Part shown: in pieces, positions 1 to 9,347 of the stretch
Position numbering within the stretch: position 1 is the stretch's first letter
How the letters are laid out: each line of letters starts with the position of its first letter
Source of the DNA: Arthrobacter sp. M4
GTDB lineage: Bacteria; Actinomycetota; Actinomycetes; Actinomycetales; Micrococcaceae
DNA: 64,000 bases
Direction of reading: 5' to 3'
Assembly: GCF_020251205.1 (NCBI RefSeq)
Contig: NZ_JAIWYX010000007.1
Coordinates: 62,001 to 126,000, forward strand
Notes under the pieces: generated by a model
The model's input: only the letters and a program-made list of their open reading frames with translations
Databases searched by the model: none
Told to the model about the DNA's origin: nothing
Program-made: the position numbers and the translations under genes

Positions 1-969
1 GCGATCGGCCGCCTCGATGGCATCATTCGCAGTTCAAAGCCCTACCCGCGCTGGATGGTCACCTGTGCGTTCGGTGTCTTTGCGGCCGTGTTCGTTGGTG
101 TGCTGGGCGGCGGGTTAATGGCGTCCGGGCTCGCTTTTGCCTCAAACATCCTGGTGAGCCTCTTAGCCCGGCAGATGGGCCGCTGGCGTGCCCCTGACTT
201 CTTCGCGACGGCGTCCTGCGCCTTTATGGTGACATTCATCGCCTTGATGCTCCGCTGGGCTGGCGTCGACATCCCACCTTCAATCGTGGTTGCCGGCGGC
301 ATCCTGCTGCTCCTGCCAACCGGACGGCTCGTGTCGTCCGTCCAGGACGCAATCAACGGCTTCCCGGTGACGGCCGCAGGCCGGTTCCTGTCCACTTTCC
401 TTTCCTTCGGCGCAATTGTGGCAGGCATCGGCGTCGCGTTTGTCCTTGGCGATCGGCTCGGCAGCCAGCCGATCGACGTCACGCAAACATTCCCCGACGC
501 GTATCCACTGTGGGGCCAGGCCATCCTTATCGCCATTGCAGTGGTGGCCATTGGTGTCACGGAGCAAACCCATCTCAAACTCCTGATGCCCACCGCGGCC
601 GTGGGGCTCGTTGGGTTCTTTGCCCTGTGGGCGGCCAGTGCGGTGGGTTTGGGAGATCGGCTGTCGCCCGCGGCATCGGCCGTGGTGATCGGCCTACTGG
701 CGCGGGTGGTTGCCCTGAGGCTCGGGGCGCCGCAGTTGGTGGTGGCTGTTCCGGCGGCGCTGATTCTGCTGCCCGGTCTCAAAATATTCCGGTCCATGTA
801 TGTTTTGACGGTTGAGGAAACAGACATCCTCCTTGGCGCCGGAGGCATGCTCAACGCGGCCGCAATCGTGCTTGGTGTCGCGGCGGGGATCGTGCTGGGC
901 GACAACCTGGCCCGGCCGCTTACGCGCAACTTGGCGAGCAACGAACGACGGCGGGTCCGCCGCCGCTAG
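1..969 (+). CDS. ThrE-family threonine/serine exporter (5' partial)
   Basis: The frame is open from base 1, so the gene starts outside the window; only its C-terminal ~322 residues are present. The protein is a chain of hydrophobic segments with short charged loops, and it begins in a conserved-looking loop (RLDGIIRSSKPYPRW). This matches the membrane half of ThrE-type exporters (DUF1212/DUF3815 architecture), which expel threonine and serine across the cytoplasmic membrane. The C-terminus is short and basic (RRRVRRR), consistent with a cytoplasmic end. The next gene is on the opposite strand, so this is the end of a transcript. The family call is fairly secure; the substrate is inferred from the family only. 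Confidence 0.8.
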   Translation, partial: AIGRLDGIIRSSKPYPRWMVTCAFGVFAAVFVGVLGGGLMASGLAFASNILVSLLARQMGRWRAPDFFATASCAFMVTFIALMLRWAGVDIPPSIVVAGGILLLLPTGRLVSSVQDAINGFPVTAAGRFLSTFLSFGAIVAGIGVAFVLGDRLGSQPIDVTQTFPDAYPLWGQAILIAIAVVAIGVTEQTHLKLLMPTAAVGLVGFFALWAASAVGLGDRLSPAASAVVIGLLARVVALRLGAPQLVVAVPAALILLPGLKIFRSMYVLTVEETDILLGAGGMLNAAAIVLGVAAGIVLGDNLARPLTRNLASNERRRVRRR

Positions 970-991
970 CCGCACCAGATCCCGGACTGGT

Positions 992-1831
992 TTAGATCTG
1001 GCCGACCGGAAGCTTCTTCTCTGCCTGGAAGACGTCCTCGACGCGGCCTTGGGCCCAATATCCGGACAGGGATACCTGCGAACGTGCCAGTCCCCTCTCT
1101 TTGAAAAGAACGTCGCGGAGGCCTTTCATATACCCGCGCTCGCCGTGGGCAAACACATGGACGGTGCCCTCCGGCCAGTCGGCATCCCGCACGGCAGAGA
1201 CCAGCAAATCGCTGGAACCAGCGCTTACTCCGCGCCGCATGAGCCACTTGAGTTCGACGCCGGCAGGAGACTTGATGTCCAGGATGTCCGCCTCGGTGTC
1301 CACCTCCAGGAATGCCAGCCCCTTGGAGTCCTCAGGCAGCGATTCAATGGCCGCAGCGATGGCCGGCAGGGCGGCGTCGTCTCCGGCGAAAAGGTGCCAG
1401 TCGGCGTCGGGGTCCGGGTTGTAGGCGCCGCCCGGTCCCGTGAAGATCAGTTGGTCGCCCGGCTGTGCGGAGGCGGCCCAGGGGCCGGCCAGGCCCTCAT
1501 CGCCATGGACCACGAAGTCGATAGCCAATTCCCGCGCGGCCTCGTCCACCCAGCGCAGGGTGTAGGTCCGCGTGTAGGGCCACTGCTCGCGGGGCAGGAC
1601 GTCCCTGACCTGCCAAACATCCAGCGGCTCCGGATAATCGACCCCGGGCTGCGGGAAGACGATCTTGACGTAGCGATCCACAAACTCGTTGTTCCTGAAA
1701 TCGGCAAAACCCGGTCCGCCCGCCACAATGCGTATCAGGTGCCCTGAAAGCCACTCGCTCCGCAGTACCGTGAGCGTGGTCTGTGGTCGCGACGAGCGCG
1801 TGGATGAGGTTTCCGCAGGCAGTGAGGACAT
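992..1831 (-). CDS. Siderophore-interacting protein (SIP family, FAD-dependent ferric-siderophore reductase)
   Basis: This 279-residue cytoplasmic flavoprotein has an N-terminal FAD-binding barrel (~20-135) containing the FAD signature RTYTLRW, then a SIP/NAD(P)H-binding half (~140-275) with LFAGDDAALPAI and the late motif SLSGYWAQGR. Such enzymes reduce Fe(III)-siderophores in the cytosol to release iron. The length is normal for the family. The ATG start directly abuts a DtxR/IdeR-type iron box, and no Shine-Dalgarno sequence precedes it, so a leaderless iron-repressed transcript is likely. Uracil-DNA glycosylase lies 14 bp upstream on the same strand, so the SIP promoter must lie inside the end of ung. 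Confidence 0.9.
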   Translation of the reverse strand: MSSLPAETSSTRSSRPQTTLTVLRSEWLSGHLIRIVAGGPGFADFRNNEFVDRYVKIVFPQPGVDYPEPLDVWQVRDVLPREQWPYTRTYTLRWVDEAARELAIDFVVHGDEGLAGPWAASAQPGDQLIFTGPGGAYNPDPDADWHLFAGDDAALPAIAAAIESLPEDSKGLAFLEVDTEADILDIKSPAGVELKWLMRRGVSAGSSDLLVSAVRDADWPEGTVHVFAHGERGYMKGLRDVLFKERGLARSQVSLSGYWAQGRVEDVFQAEKKLPVGQI

Positions 1832-1849
1832 GAGGCAAGCCTAAGCTAA
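1831..1849 (-). promoter_or_regulatory. DtxR/IdeR-type iron box upstream of the SIP gene
   Basis: Read on the minus strand the site is TTAGCTTAGGCTTGCCTCA. It matches 15 of 19 positions of the DtxR/IdeR consensus TTAGGTTAGGCTAACCTAA. It touches the start codon and contains a TAGGCT hexamer at -10 distance from a leaderless start, so a bound repressor would block transcription. A full-ligand DtxR-family regulator is encoded at 20768-21463. Confidence 0.75.
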
Positions 1850-2616
1850 GCCACGGCCGGAAGCTCCCACATGACGGGCTCGGCTCCCTGCTCGACGAGC
1901 AACTGGTTGACCCTGCTGAAAGGTTTCGAGCCGAAGAACCCGCGGGCTGCGGACAAGGGGCTTGGATGGGCCGAGGTGATGACGGGCGTCCCATCCAAGA
2001 GCGGCAGCAATGACTCGGCTTCCTTGCCCCACAGCACGGCCACCAACGGCATCCGCCCGCCGTCGGCTGTCCGGCGCGCGGCTAGTGCCTTCACGGCAGC
2101 CGCTGTGACAGCTTCCCAGCCGCGCCCCTTGTGGGATCCAGCAGCTCCGGAACCGACGGTGAGGACCCTGTTCAACAGCAGGACGCCCTGGTCCGCCCAC
2201 GCGGACAGGTCGCCGTGGACACGGGCTGGAAGTCCGACGTCGGACTCCAGTTCCCGGTAGATGTTAGCGAGGCTGCGCGGCAGTGGCCGCGTCCGTGCCG
2301 AGACAGCGAAGGACAGCCCGACGGCGTGTCCCGGCGTCGGATAGGGATCCTGGCCGATGATGAGGACCTTGACCTGGTGCAGGGGCTGCTGGAATGCGCG
2401 CAGGATGTTGGCTGGCTCGGGCAGCACCTGCACCCCGGCAAGTGCCTGATGGGACGCGAATTCGAGTGCCCGGCGCAAATCGCCCTCCACGGGGAGGAAG
2501 GCCTCGGCCCAGTCGTTCGCCACGAGGTCCGTCAGGGGAGCAGTCGCCATTGTGGCCAACGCCTGGGCATCGTCGCTGGTGGTGCTGATATCGAAAAGCG
2601 TTTCTTCCCTATGCAC
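1846..2616 (-). CDS. ung: Uracil-DNA glycosylase, family 1
   Basis: The enzyme excises uracil from DNA to start base-excision repair. The water-activating motif GQDPYPTPGHAVGLSF and the C-terminal DNA-intercalation motif HPSPLS are intact, as is LLLNRVLTV, the uracil-pocket strand. The frame stays open upstream to 2742. Two starts are plausible: GTG at 2616 (after a GGGGACAATGGAAAC stretch, 256 aa), used here, or ATG at 2550 (MATAPLTDL, 234 aa), which is closer to the usual family length of about 225-230. Directly downstream on the same strand is the SIP gene; no functional link is implied. The enzyme identity is secure; the start is not. Confidence 0.92.
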   Translation of the reverse strand: MHREETLFDISTTSDDAQALATMATAPLTDLVANDWAEAFLPVEGDLRRALEFASHQALAGVQVLPEPANILRAFQQPLHQVKVLIIGQDPYPTPGHAVGLSFAVSARTRPLPRSLANIYRELESDVGLPARVHGDLSAWADQGVLLLNRVLTVGSGAAGSHKGRGWEAVTAAAVKALAARRTADGGRMPLVAVLWGKEAESLLPLLDGTPVITSAHPSPLSAARGFFGSKPFSRVNQLLVEQGAEPVMWELPAVA

Positions 2617-2766
2617 GTTTCCATTGTCCCCGAGTGTGGGGAGGGGAGTGAGGGAAGGACCGTCCAAAACTGGGCGCGGCCAAATGACATAGCTGTTATT
2701 CATCCGTAGCATAAAAGGACCGTCGGCTTTGAAGAAGCACAATCAATCGTTGAAGGAGTGCGTGCC

Positions 2767-3162
2767 GTGCCGCATGCAGCAGCAGACCAAATGGCACAGG
2801 ATGTGGCCCCAAATAATGTGGCCGTGGATCGGTCTGGCCCCAACAAATCGGCGAATGACGGTGAGGACGGTGCTTTGGCGCTGGACTTGGGCGCCAGTGT
2901 TCGGTCCGATTCCCAGCTAGGGGAACGGGACCAGCGCATTTTGGCACTCGAACGGCAGTGGTGGAAATACGCGGGGGCAAAAGAACAGGCTATTCGGGAG
3001 CTTTTCGATCTTTCCGCGACGCACTACTACCAGATCCTCAATGCCTTGATCGACACCCCGGAAGCACTGGCGCACGATCCAATGCTTGTGAAGAGATTGC
3101 GTAGACTACGTACGTCACGCCAGCGGGCGCGCACCGCGCGACGGCTGGGCGCCGACGCCTGA
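2767..3162 (+). CDS. DUF3263 domain protein
   Basis: The protein has ~131 residues. Its disordered N-terminal ~50 residues are followed by a compact conserved domain (ERDQRILALERQWWKYAGAK ... ATHYYQILNALIDTPEAL) and a very basic tail (KRLRRLRTSRQRARTARR). This is the actinobacterial DUF3263 family; the layout resembles a small helical DNA-binding protein, but that is inference. GTG at 2767 lies 9 bp after GGAG (2754-2757), a better spacing than GTG at 2758, which abuts it. The LytR_C gene follows at 50 bp, a pairing I recall as common in actinobacteria. The function is unknown. Confidence 0.85.
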   Translation: MPHAAADQMAQDVAPNNVAVDRSGPNKSANDGEDGALALDLGASVRSDSQLGERDQRILALERQWWKYAGAKEQAIRELFDLSATHYYQILNALIDTPEALAHDPMLVKRLRRLRTSRQRARTARRLGADA

Positions 3163-3211
3163 CAGCAGGGCCCTGCGGGCCGCATCACCATAGCAAGGAC
3201 TTCGCTTCACT

Positions 3212-3835
3212 ATGACCAGATATGCCCGGGATGAATTCGACCGTGTTCCGCAGAACTCGTCGCGCCAGGGCGTTCACCGTGCCCCCACGGATACACCGCG
3301 ACGGTCGCTGGTTCCGATCCTTGCCACTGGCATCGTTGCGCTTGCGGTTGGGCTGGTGTGTTTCCTAGTGCTCCCGAAGCTCGGATTTACCCCGGTCGGC
3401 TCGGGCACGAGCGTCTCCACGCAGAGTGCGCAGAAGCAGGAAGGCGGCGAAGCGCCAGCGGCCACGACCTCTGCAACGCCAACTCCTTCCCAGCAGTCGG
3501 CAACCACCGATCCGACCGCAAGCCCCAGCGCAACACCCACGCCAACGCCAAGCTCCGCCGTCGATAAGACCGCCGTGGTTTCCGTCTACAACGGGACCAC
3601 CACGGGCGGCTTGGCGGCAAAGGTGGCGACCCAGGTCCAGGGCGGGGGATGGCCCTTGGGAATCGTGGGTAACTGGGGCGGAGCGCCGCAGACGGCATCC
3701 GTGATTTTCTACCGCGGCACCGCACAGAAGGCCAATGCAGAGGCCCTGTCAAAACTCCTTGGAATTGCCACCCTGGTGGACTCCACGGACTTCCAGCAGC
3801 CCCTTGTTGTGCTCGTGGGCCCGGGCTACCGCTGA
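3212..3835 (+). CDS. Membrane-anchored LytR C-terminal (LytR_C) domain protein
   Basis: The protein has 207 residues: a short basic N-terminus, one transmembrane helix (~33-53, PILATGIVALAVGLVCFLVL), a low-complexity Pro/Thr/Ser/Gln linker (~70-115) and a C-terminal LytR_C domain (VVSVYNGTTTGGLAAKVATQ ... VLVGPGY). The signal-anchor topology puts the LytR_C domain outside the membrane, where the linker could span the cell wall. LytR_C domains accompany LCP proteins that attach glycopolymers to peptidoglycan, but the catalytic LCP domain is absent here. It probably shares a transcript with the DUF3263 gene. Confidence 0.85.
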   Translation: MTRYARDEFDRVPQNSSRQGVHRAPTDTPRRSLVPILATGIVALAVGLVCFLVLPKLGFTPVGSGTSVSTQSAQKQEGGEAPAATTSATPTPSQQSATTDPTASPSATPTPTPSSAVDKTAVVSVYNGTTTGGLAAKVATQVQGGGWPLGIVGNWGGAPQTASVIFYRGTAQKANAEALSKLLGIATLVDSTDFQQPLVVLVGPGYR

Positions 3836-3995
3836 GCACTGGCCGGGCCTTCAGGGGTCCGGTTACGCCTGAATAACTATTGGCAGATGTTTCAGCGCCG
3901 AGCGGCGCCCGTCGGCGGTGAGTGTGGTTACAGTAATTGCATCCGGTCCGGAATAACCCGGGCGCCGGACTATGCAAGCTGAAAGTGTGGGCATT

Positions 3996-4199
3996 ATGGC
4001 TTTGGGGACCGTCAAATGGTTCAACGCTGAGAAGGGCTACGGCTTTATCACGGTGGACGGCACGGGTGACGATGTCTTCGTTCACTGGTCGGCCATCCAA
4101 ATGGACGGTTACCGTGCGCTGGAAGAAGGCCAGCGCGTCGAGTTCGAAATCGGCGAAGGACAAAAGGGCCAGCAGGCAGAAAGCGTCCGGATAGCGTAG
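3996..4199 (+). CDS. Cold-shock protein, CspA family
   Basis: This is a 67-residue single cold-shock domain with the RNA-binding motifs [13 protein letters not shown] (RNP1) and DVFVHWSAI (RNP2); it binds single-stranded RNA/DNA and acts as an RNA chaperone. The frame opens earlier (3972), but ATG 3996 gives the classical [10 protein letters not shown] start and standard length. Trp replaces the usual Tyr/Phe after VH, a conservative aromatic change in the nucleic-acid face. The upstream ~160 bp hold a TACAGT -10-like hexamer (3929-3934), allowing a ~60 nt leader. The stop codon overlaps the GTG of the next gene. Confidence 0.95.
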   Translation: MALGTVKWFNAEKGYGFITVDGTGDDVFVHWSAIQMDGYRALEEGQRVEFEIGEGQKGQQAESVRIA

Positions 4200-5521
4200 T
4201 GCGCCTACCGGCCGGAAGGACGCGGGCCCTACCGTGCCGTGGGAAGGATGCGCACCTTCGTGGCACCGTAAACGCAGCGTGCCTTTTTCTTGCGTCAGCC
4301 CTTTTGTTATCTGCGTGCTCCGCGCCGTCCGGCAACGTCCGCGTTAACGGGGCGGGCGCCGAAGGGGACGCGACTTTGCGTGTCGGACTCATTCTGGACA
4401 ACACAGGTTCCGGCACGTTCCTCAACGCCGCGCAAATTGCCGCCGCCCGGCTGGCCATACAGGAGGTCAATGCTGCGGGCGGACACAAGGGCCGGAACGT
4501 TGAGCTGCTGCCGTCCACGCTCAGCCAGGACACCGCCGCGCAGGCGAGAGCTCTGGTGGACGCCAAGGCGGACGTTGTGATCGGGCCAACCGACTCCAGC
4601 CGGGCGCCTGCCGCCGTCGACGTCCTGGCCCGGGCGAAAATAGCCGTCATTTCGCCCGCCAACACCGCCGCGGGGCTGAGCAGCTATAACAGCGCCGGCT
4701 TTTACTTCCGTACAGCAGCTTCTGATGTGGCGCAGGGAGGCGTGCTGGCCGCCCTCGCCGGTTCTTCGGGGGCCAAGCGGATCGCGATCCTCCGCGAGGG
4801 AGGAAGTTACGGCAAGGACGTTGGCGGAGCCACAAAGTCCGCGTTGGCCGGAGCCGGGGCTGAGACGGTTGCCGACGTCGAATTCACGCCGGGGAAGGCA
4901 ACAGCTGCCGTGGACCGGGTCAAGGCCGCCACACCAGATGCCGTGGTGCTGGTGGCACGCCAAGGCGCCCAAGGTGCCCTGGCCGAGCTAAACAACGCAG
5001 GGCTGTCCGGCTCAAAGATCCTGCTGAGCGACGGTGCAGTCCGCCAGTACGGTGCCGAGTTGGGCTCCGGGGCGCTTAATGGCGCCCGGGGCGTGATGCC
5101 GGGCGTTTTCCCGTCGGCCGACTTCCAGAACCGGCTGGTGGCTATCGACCCGGGCCTCAAGGACATGACGTTCGCGGCGGAAACCTACGACGCCGTGAAT
5201 CTTGCCGCGATTGCCGCTGCCGCCGCGCAGGACGACGCCGGTTCCTCCATCGCGGCGTGGCTCACCACGATTTCCGGCGGTTCGGTGAACCAAGCCGTAG
5301 CAGGCACCAGCCCACAGTCGCCGCGAACCGCGTGCGCCACCTACAAGGAGTGCCTGTCGGTCCTGTCTTCGGGCGGGACTCCTGACTACGAGGGACAATC
5401 CGGACCTATCAACTTCGATGATCATGGCGACATCACGTCCGCCAGCTACATGGTGTTTACCTACGCAGGCGACAACAAGGCCTCGCTAACGGGCACTCGA
5501 TCGGTCGGCAAGAACGGCTAA
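4199..5521 (+). CDS. Branched-chain-amino-acid-type ABC substrate-binding lipoprotein
   Basis: The protein is 440 residues long. A basic N-terminus and hydrophobic stretch end in a lipobox (LLLSAC), so it is predicted to be lipid-anchored outside the membrane. The rest is a Leu/Ile/Val-binding-type fold: RVGLILDNTGSG, DVVIGPTDSSRA, AVISPANTA, RIAILREGGSYGKD and FAAETYDAVNLAAIAAA. It would bind a small solute for an ABC importer, yet no permease or ATPase gene is adjacent, so partner and ligand are unknown. GTG 4199 is the only usable in-frame start and overlaps the cspA stop (TAGTG). This implies coupling to cspA, though the Shine-Dalgarno is weak. Confidence 0.85.
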   Translation: MRLPAGRTRALPCRGKDAHLRGTVNAACLFLASALLLSACSAPSGNVRVNGAGAEGDATLRVGLILDNTGSGTFLNAAQIAAARLAIQEVNAAGGHKGRNVELLPSTLSQDTAAQARALVDAKADVVIGPTDSSRAPAAVDVLARAKIAVISPANTAAGLSSYNSAGFYFRTAASDVAQGGVLAALAGSSGAKRIAILREGGSYGKDVGGATKSALAGAGAETVADVEFTPGKATAAVDRVKAATPDAVVLVARQGAQGALAELNNAGLSGSKILLSDGAVRQYGAELGSGALNGARGVMPGVFPSADFQNRLVAIDPGLKDMTFAAETYDAVNLAAIAAAAAQDDAGSSIAAWLTTISGGSVNQAVAGTSPQSPRTACATYKECLSVLSSGGTPDYEGQSGPINFDDHGDITSASYMVFTYAGDNKASLTGTRSVGKNG

Positions 5522-5587
5522 TTTGCCTGATCCCGCTTCGCTGGGAGCGAATCCCCCTGCGGCAGGGAATGGTGCATGAGCTTTCTG

Positions 5588-5614
5588 CTTGCACTCGACC
5601 CTAGTGAGTGCTAA
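5588..5614 (+). promoter_or_regulatory. CIRCE operator 1 upstream of groEL
   Basis: Half-sites CTTGCACTC and GAGTGCTAA are separated by exactly 9 nt. The right half is perfect and the left half matches 7 of 9 bases of the HrcA-binding CIRCE element (TTAGCACTC-N9-GAGTGCTAA). Confidence 0.8.
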
Positions 5615-5621
5615 TTATTGA

Positions 5622-7460
<1,839 letters not shown>

Positions 7461-7493
7461 GCCCCCCTCGCTGACCAACCAGCCATAAAGTTC

Positions 7494-7538
7494 GACGGCG
7501 GTCCCCGCCTCTTCGTTGAAGGGGCGGGGGCCGCCGTC
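7494..7538 (+). terminator. Hairpin terminator after groEL
   Basis: A GC-rich hairpin with a perfect 16-bp stem (GACGGCGGTCCCCGCC pairing with GGCGGGGGCCGCCGTC allowing one offset) sits 34 bp after the groEL stop. There is no T-tract, as is common in actinobacteria. Confidence 0.7.
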
Positions 7539-7608
7539 GGCGTTAACAACGGTCGGACGGGCCATCCGAGCTGGCTTGAGTGTCGGTCGTGTCTGGCAGG
7601 ATGGAATT

Positions 7609-8775
7609 ATGACGATTGTTGCTGCTGCCGACGGTTCCGCCCTGGGCAATCCTGGTCCTGCGGGCTGGGCTTGGTATGTTGACGACTCCAATTGGCGCGC
7701 CGGGGGGTGGCCTCATGGAACCAACAACCAAGGCGAGCTGATGGCGGTGCTGGACCTGCTGCGGCAGACGGCGCATTTACCTCACGAAGACCTGCAGATT
7801 CTCTGCGACAGCCAATACGTCATCAACTGCATCACCAAATGGATGCCCGGGTGGAAGCGCAAGGGATGGCGCAAGGCCGACGGGAAGCCTGTGCTGAACG
7901 TTGAGCTCCTTAAAGACATTGACCGGGAGCTTGTTGGCCGCCGCTACGCCTTCACCTGGGTTAAGGGCCACGCCGGCCACGACTTGAACGAAGCCGCTGA
8001 CGAGCGTGCGCGGGCCGTGGCCACGGCCTACCAGCAGGGGACAGCTGCGCCCACAGGGCCCGGCTTTATTGGGTCCACGGCGGCCACCAGGGCGGCAGCA
8101 TCCTCGGCTGGTGCCGTCGCAGGACAGGAAATCAACCTGGCTGCCGCCAGCCCGGGCGCTAACGCAGGCACCGGCAACGCCGCCCGCGTGGGCCACGCCA
8201 CGGTTACCGGGCAGGGCGCAGGTTACTCCGAAGGTGCCGGTTCAACCCTTGTAGCTACTACGGACACGCGCCGCTCCGCCAGGGACAATTTCGCCCTTGT
8301 GGAGGACGAGATGTCCGAGGTGGACCAGCTCGAGCTCTTTGGGCCGACCGGCACCGAATCCGAGCCACGCAACGACGAAGAGCCTGATCTGTTCAGCGTT
8401 CTTGAATCCGAGCAACCCGCCGTGCGCGAACGGCCAGCCGAGGACATTGTGGTCGAACTTGAGCGGGAACTCCTTCGGGCCGACGTCCGCGCCGACCCTG
8501 GCCGGACCGGTGTTCTCCTCCATCCGGATTTCACCGAAATCGGTGCGTCCGGACGGCTGTGGACTCGGGACGCCATGATGATGGCCCTCGTGGAGGATCC
8601 AGGCGAGACGCGGGACCTGGAACTGCTGGGAGCGGACCGGATAGGTGAGAACGCCATTCTCCTGAACTATCGGAGCTACTCCCGGTCCGGCACCAGCCTT
8701 CGAAGCTCCCTGTGGATCCTCGACGGCGGCCATTGGCGCCTGCGCTTCCACCAAGGAACCCCGGAAAAGCTGTAG
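7609..8775 (+). CDS. RNase HI fused to a C-terminal DUF4440/NTF2-like domain
   Basis: The protein has 388 residues. Residues 1-145 are an RNase HI domain that cleaves RNA in RNA:DNA hybrids; the four acidic catalytic residues are visible as D8 (ADGS), E43 (NNQGELMA), D67 (CDSQYV) and D131 (NEAADERA), with H121 in the KGHAGH loop. A low-complexity Ala/Gly/Thr linker (~146-240) follows. Then comes a second domain (~270-388: ELLRADVRADPGRTGVLLHP, FTEIGASGRLWTRD, SLWILDGGHWRLRFHQGTP) that looks like a DUF4440/SnoaL-type NTF2 fold. Stand-alone RNase HI is ~150 aa. ATG 7609 follows GGCAGGA. The role of the extra domain is unknown. Confidence 0.88.
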   Translation: MTIVAAADGSALGNPGPAGWAWYVDDSNWRAGGWPHGTNNQGELMAVLDLLRQTAHLPHEDLQILCDSQYVINCITKWMPGWKRKGWRKADGKPVLNVELLKDIDRELVGRRYAFTWVKGHAGHDLNEAADERARAVATAYQQGTAAPTGPGFIGSTAATRAAASSAGAVAGQEINLAAASPGANAGTGNAARVGHATVTGQGAGYSEGAGSTLVATTDTRRSARDNFALVEDEMSEVDQLELFGPTGTESEPRNDEEPDLFSVLESEQPAVRERPAEDIVVELERELLRADVRADPGRTGVLLHPDFTEIGASGRLWTRDAMMMALVEDPGETRDLELLGADRIGENAILLNYRSYSRSGTSLRSSLWILDGGHWRLRFHQGTPEKL

Positions 8776-8799
8776 GCCGTCCAGACCGGCACCGGCCTT

Positions 8800-8833
8800 G
8801 GCCTTTCCGTGGCCTCGGCCTTTCCGTGGCCCC
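8800..8833. repeat. 17-bp tandem repeat, two copies
   Basis: GGCCTTTCCGTGGCC occurs at 8800-8814 and 8817-8831 with period 17, between two convergent genes. It has dyad character (GGCC at both ends) and could contribute to termination; no T-tract is seen. Confidence 0.6.
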
Positions 8834-8865
8834 GGCCCGGCCTGAAGCATACCGCTGTTGGTTCC

Positions 8866-9156
8866 TCAATATGTGAAGCGCTGGGTGTTCCCCTGCTCCG
8901 TCTGGAGGTAACTGGTAGCGGCGGAGTCGAGCGCGGCGTTAATCGACGCGAGGGACGCCTCCACCTTGTTCTGAGTTGCTGTCCATTCAGTAATCAGGGC
9001 CTGGAAGTTGGTTGCGGCAGAACCCTTCCACGTGGCCTGCAGTTCGTCCAGACCGTGCTTCATGGCCTGGACATCGGCGCCAATGCGCTCCACCGTTGAG
9101 CGGATTTGCGTGGATTTGAGCTGGAGCAGTTCTGTGTCGACGGAAATGATGCTCAT
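8866..9156 (-). CDS. WXG100-family (ESAT-6-like) small protein
   Basis: This is a 96-residue all-helical protein with the central hairpin turn WKG (ATWKGSAATNFQ) that defines WXG100 proteins. Such proteins are normally exported as dimers by ESX/type VII systems. The ATG at 9156 (MSIISVDTELLQLKS) has a strong Shine-Dalgarno AGGAGAGG on the minus strand; the longer frame to 9210 lacks one. No second WXG100 gene, EccC-type ATPase or other secretion gene is nearby, so the protein is an orphan here and may be a homodimer. A C-terminal YxxxD/E secretion signal is partly present (SYLQTE). Confidence 0.88.
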   Translation of the reverse strand: MSIISVDTELLQLKSTQIRSTVERIGADVQAMKHGLDELQATWKGSAATNFQALITEWTATQNKVEASLASINAALDSAATSYLQTEQGNTQRFTY

Positions 9157-9293
9157 GGTTTGCCTCTCCTGAGATTTGGCCGCGTTGCGCGGCGGGGCCG
9201 CTATGGCCACAGTTCGAGGCTAGGAGGGCACGCGAGGCAGGACACTGCTCCGTGTGCCGTATGTGGAGAAGCCGGACTAAGTGGAAAGCCTAG

Positions 9294-9347
9294 TGGCCCT
9301 TGTGGCTCAGTGGCTTAGTTGCCCTGTTGCTCAGTTGCTCAGTTGCG
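9294..9347. repeat. Degenerate 8-bp tandem array over the end of the sensor kinase gene
   Basis: On the plus strand the units run TGGCCCTT-G-TGGCTCAG-TGGCTTAG-TTGCCCTG-TTGCTCAG-TTGCTCAG-TTGCG, i.e. about six decayed 8-bp copies. The kinase stop codon (9339-9341) lies inside the last full copy. Confidence 0.65.

Noticed and set aside
42..941. 299-codon minus-strand frame opposite the ThrE-like gene
   Set aside because: The plus frame encodes clear membrane helices of a known family. The minus frame is low-complexity Ala/Thr/Arg, the usual complement of hydrophobic-helix coding.
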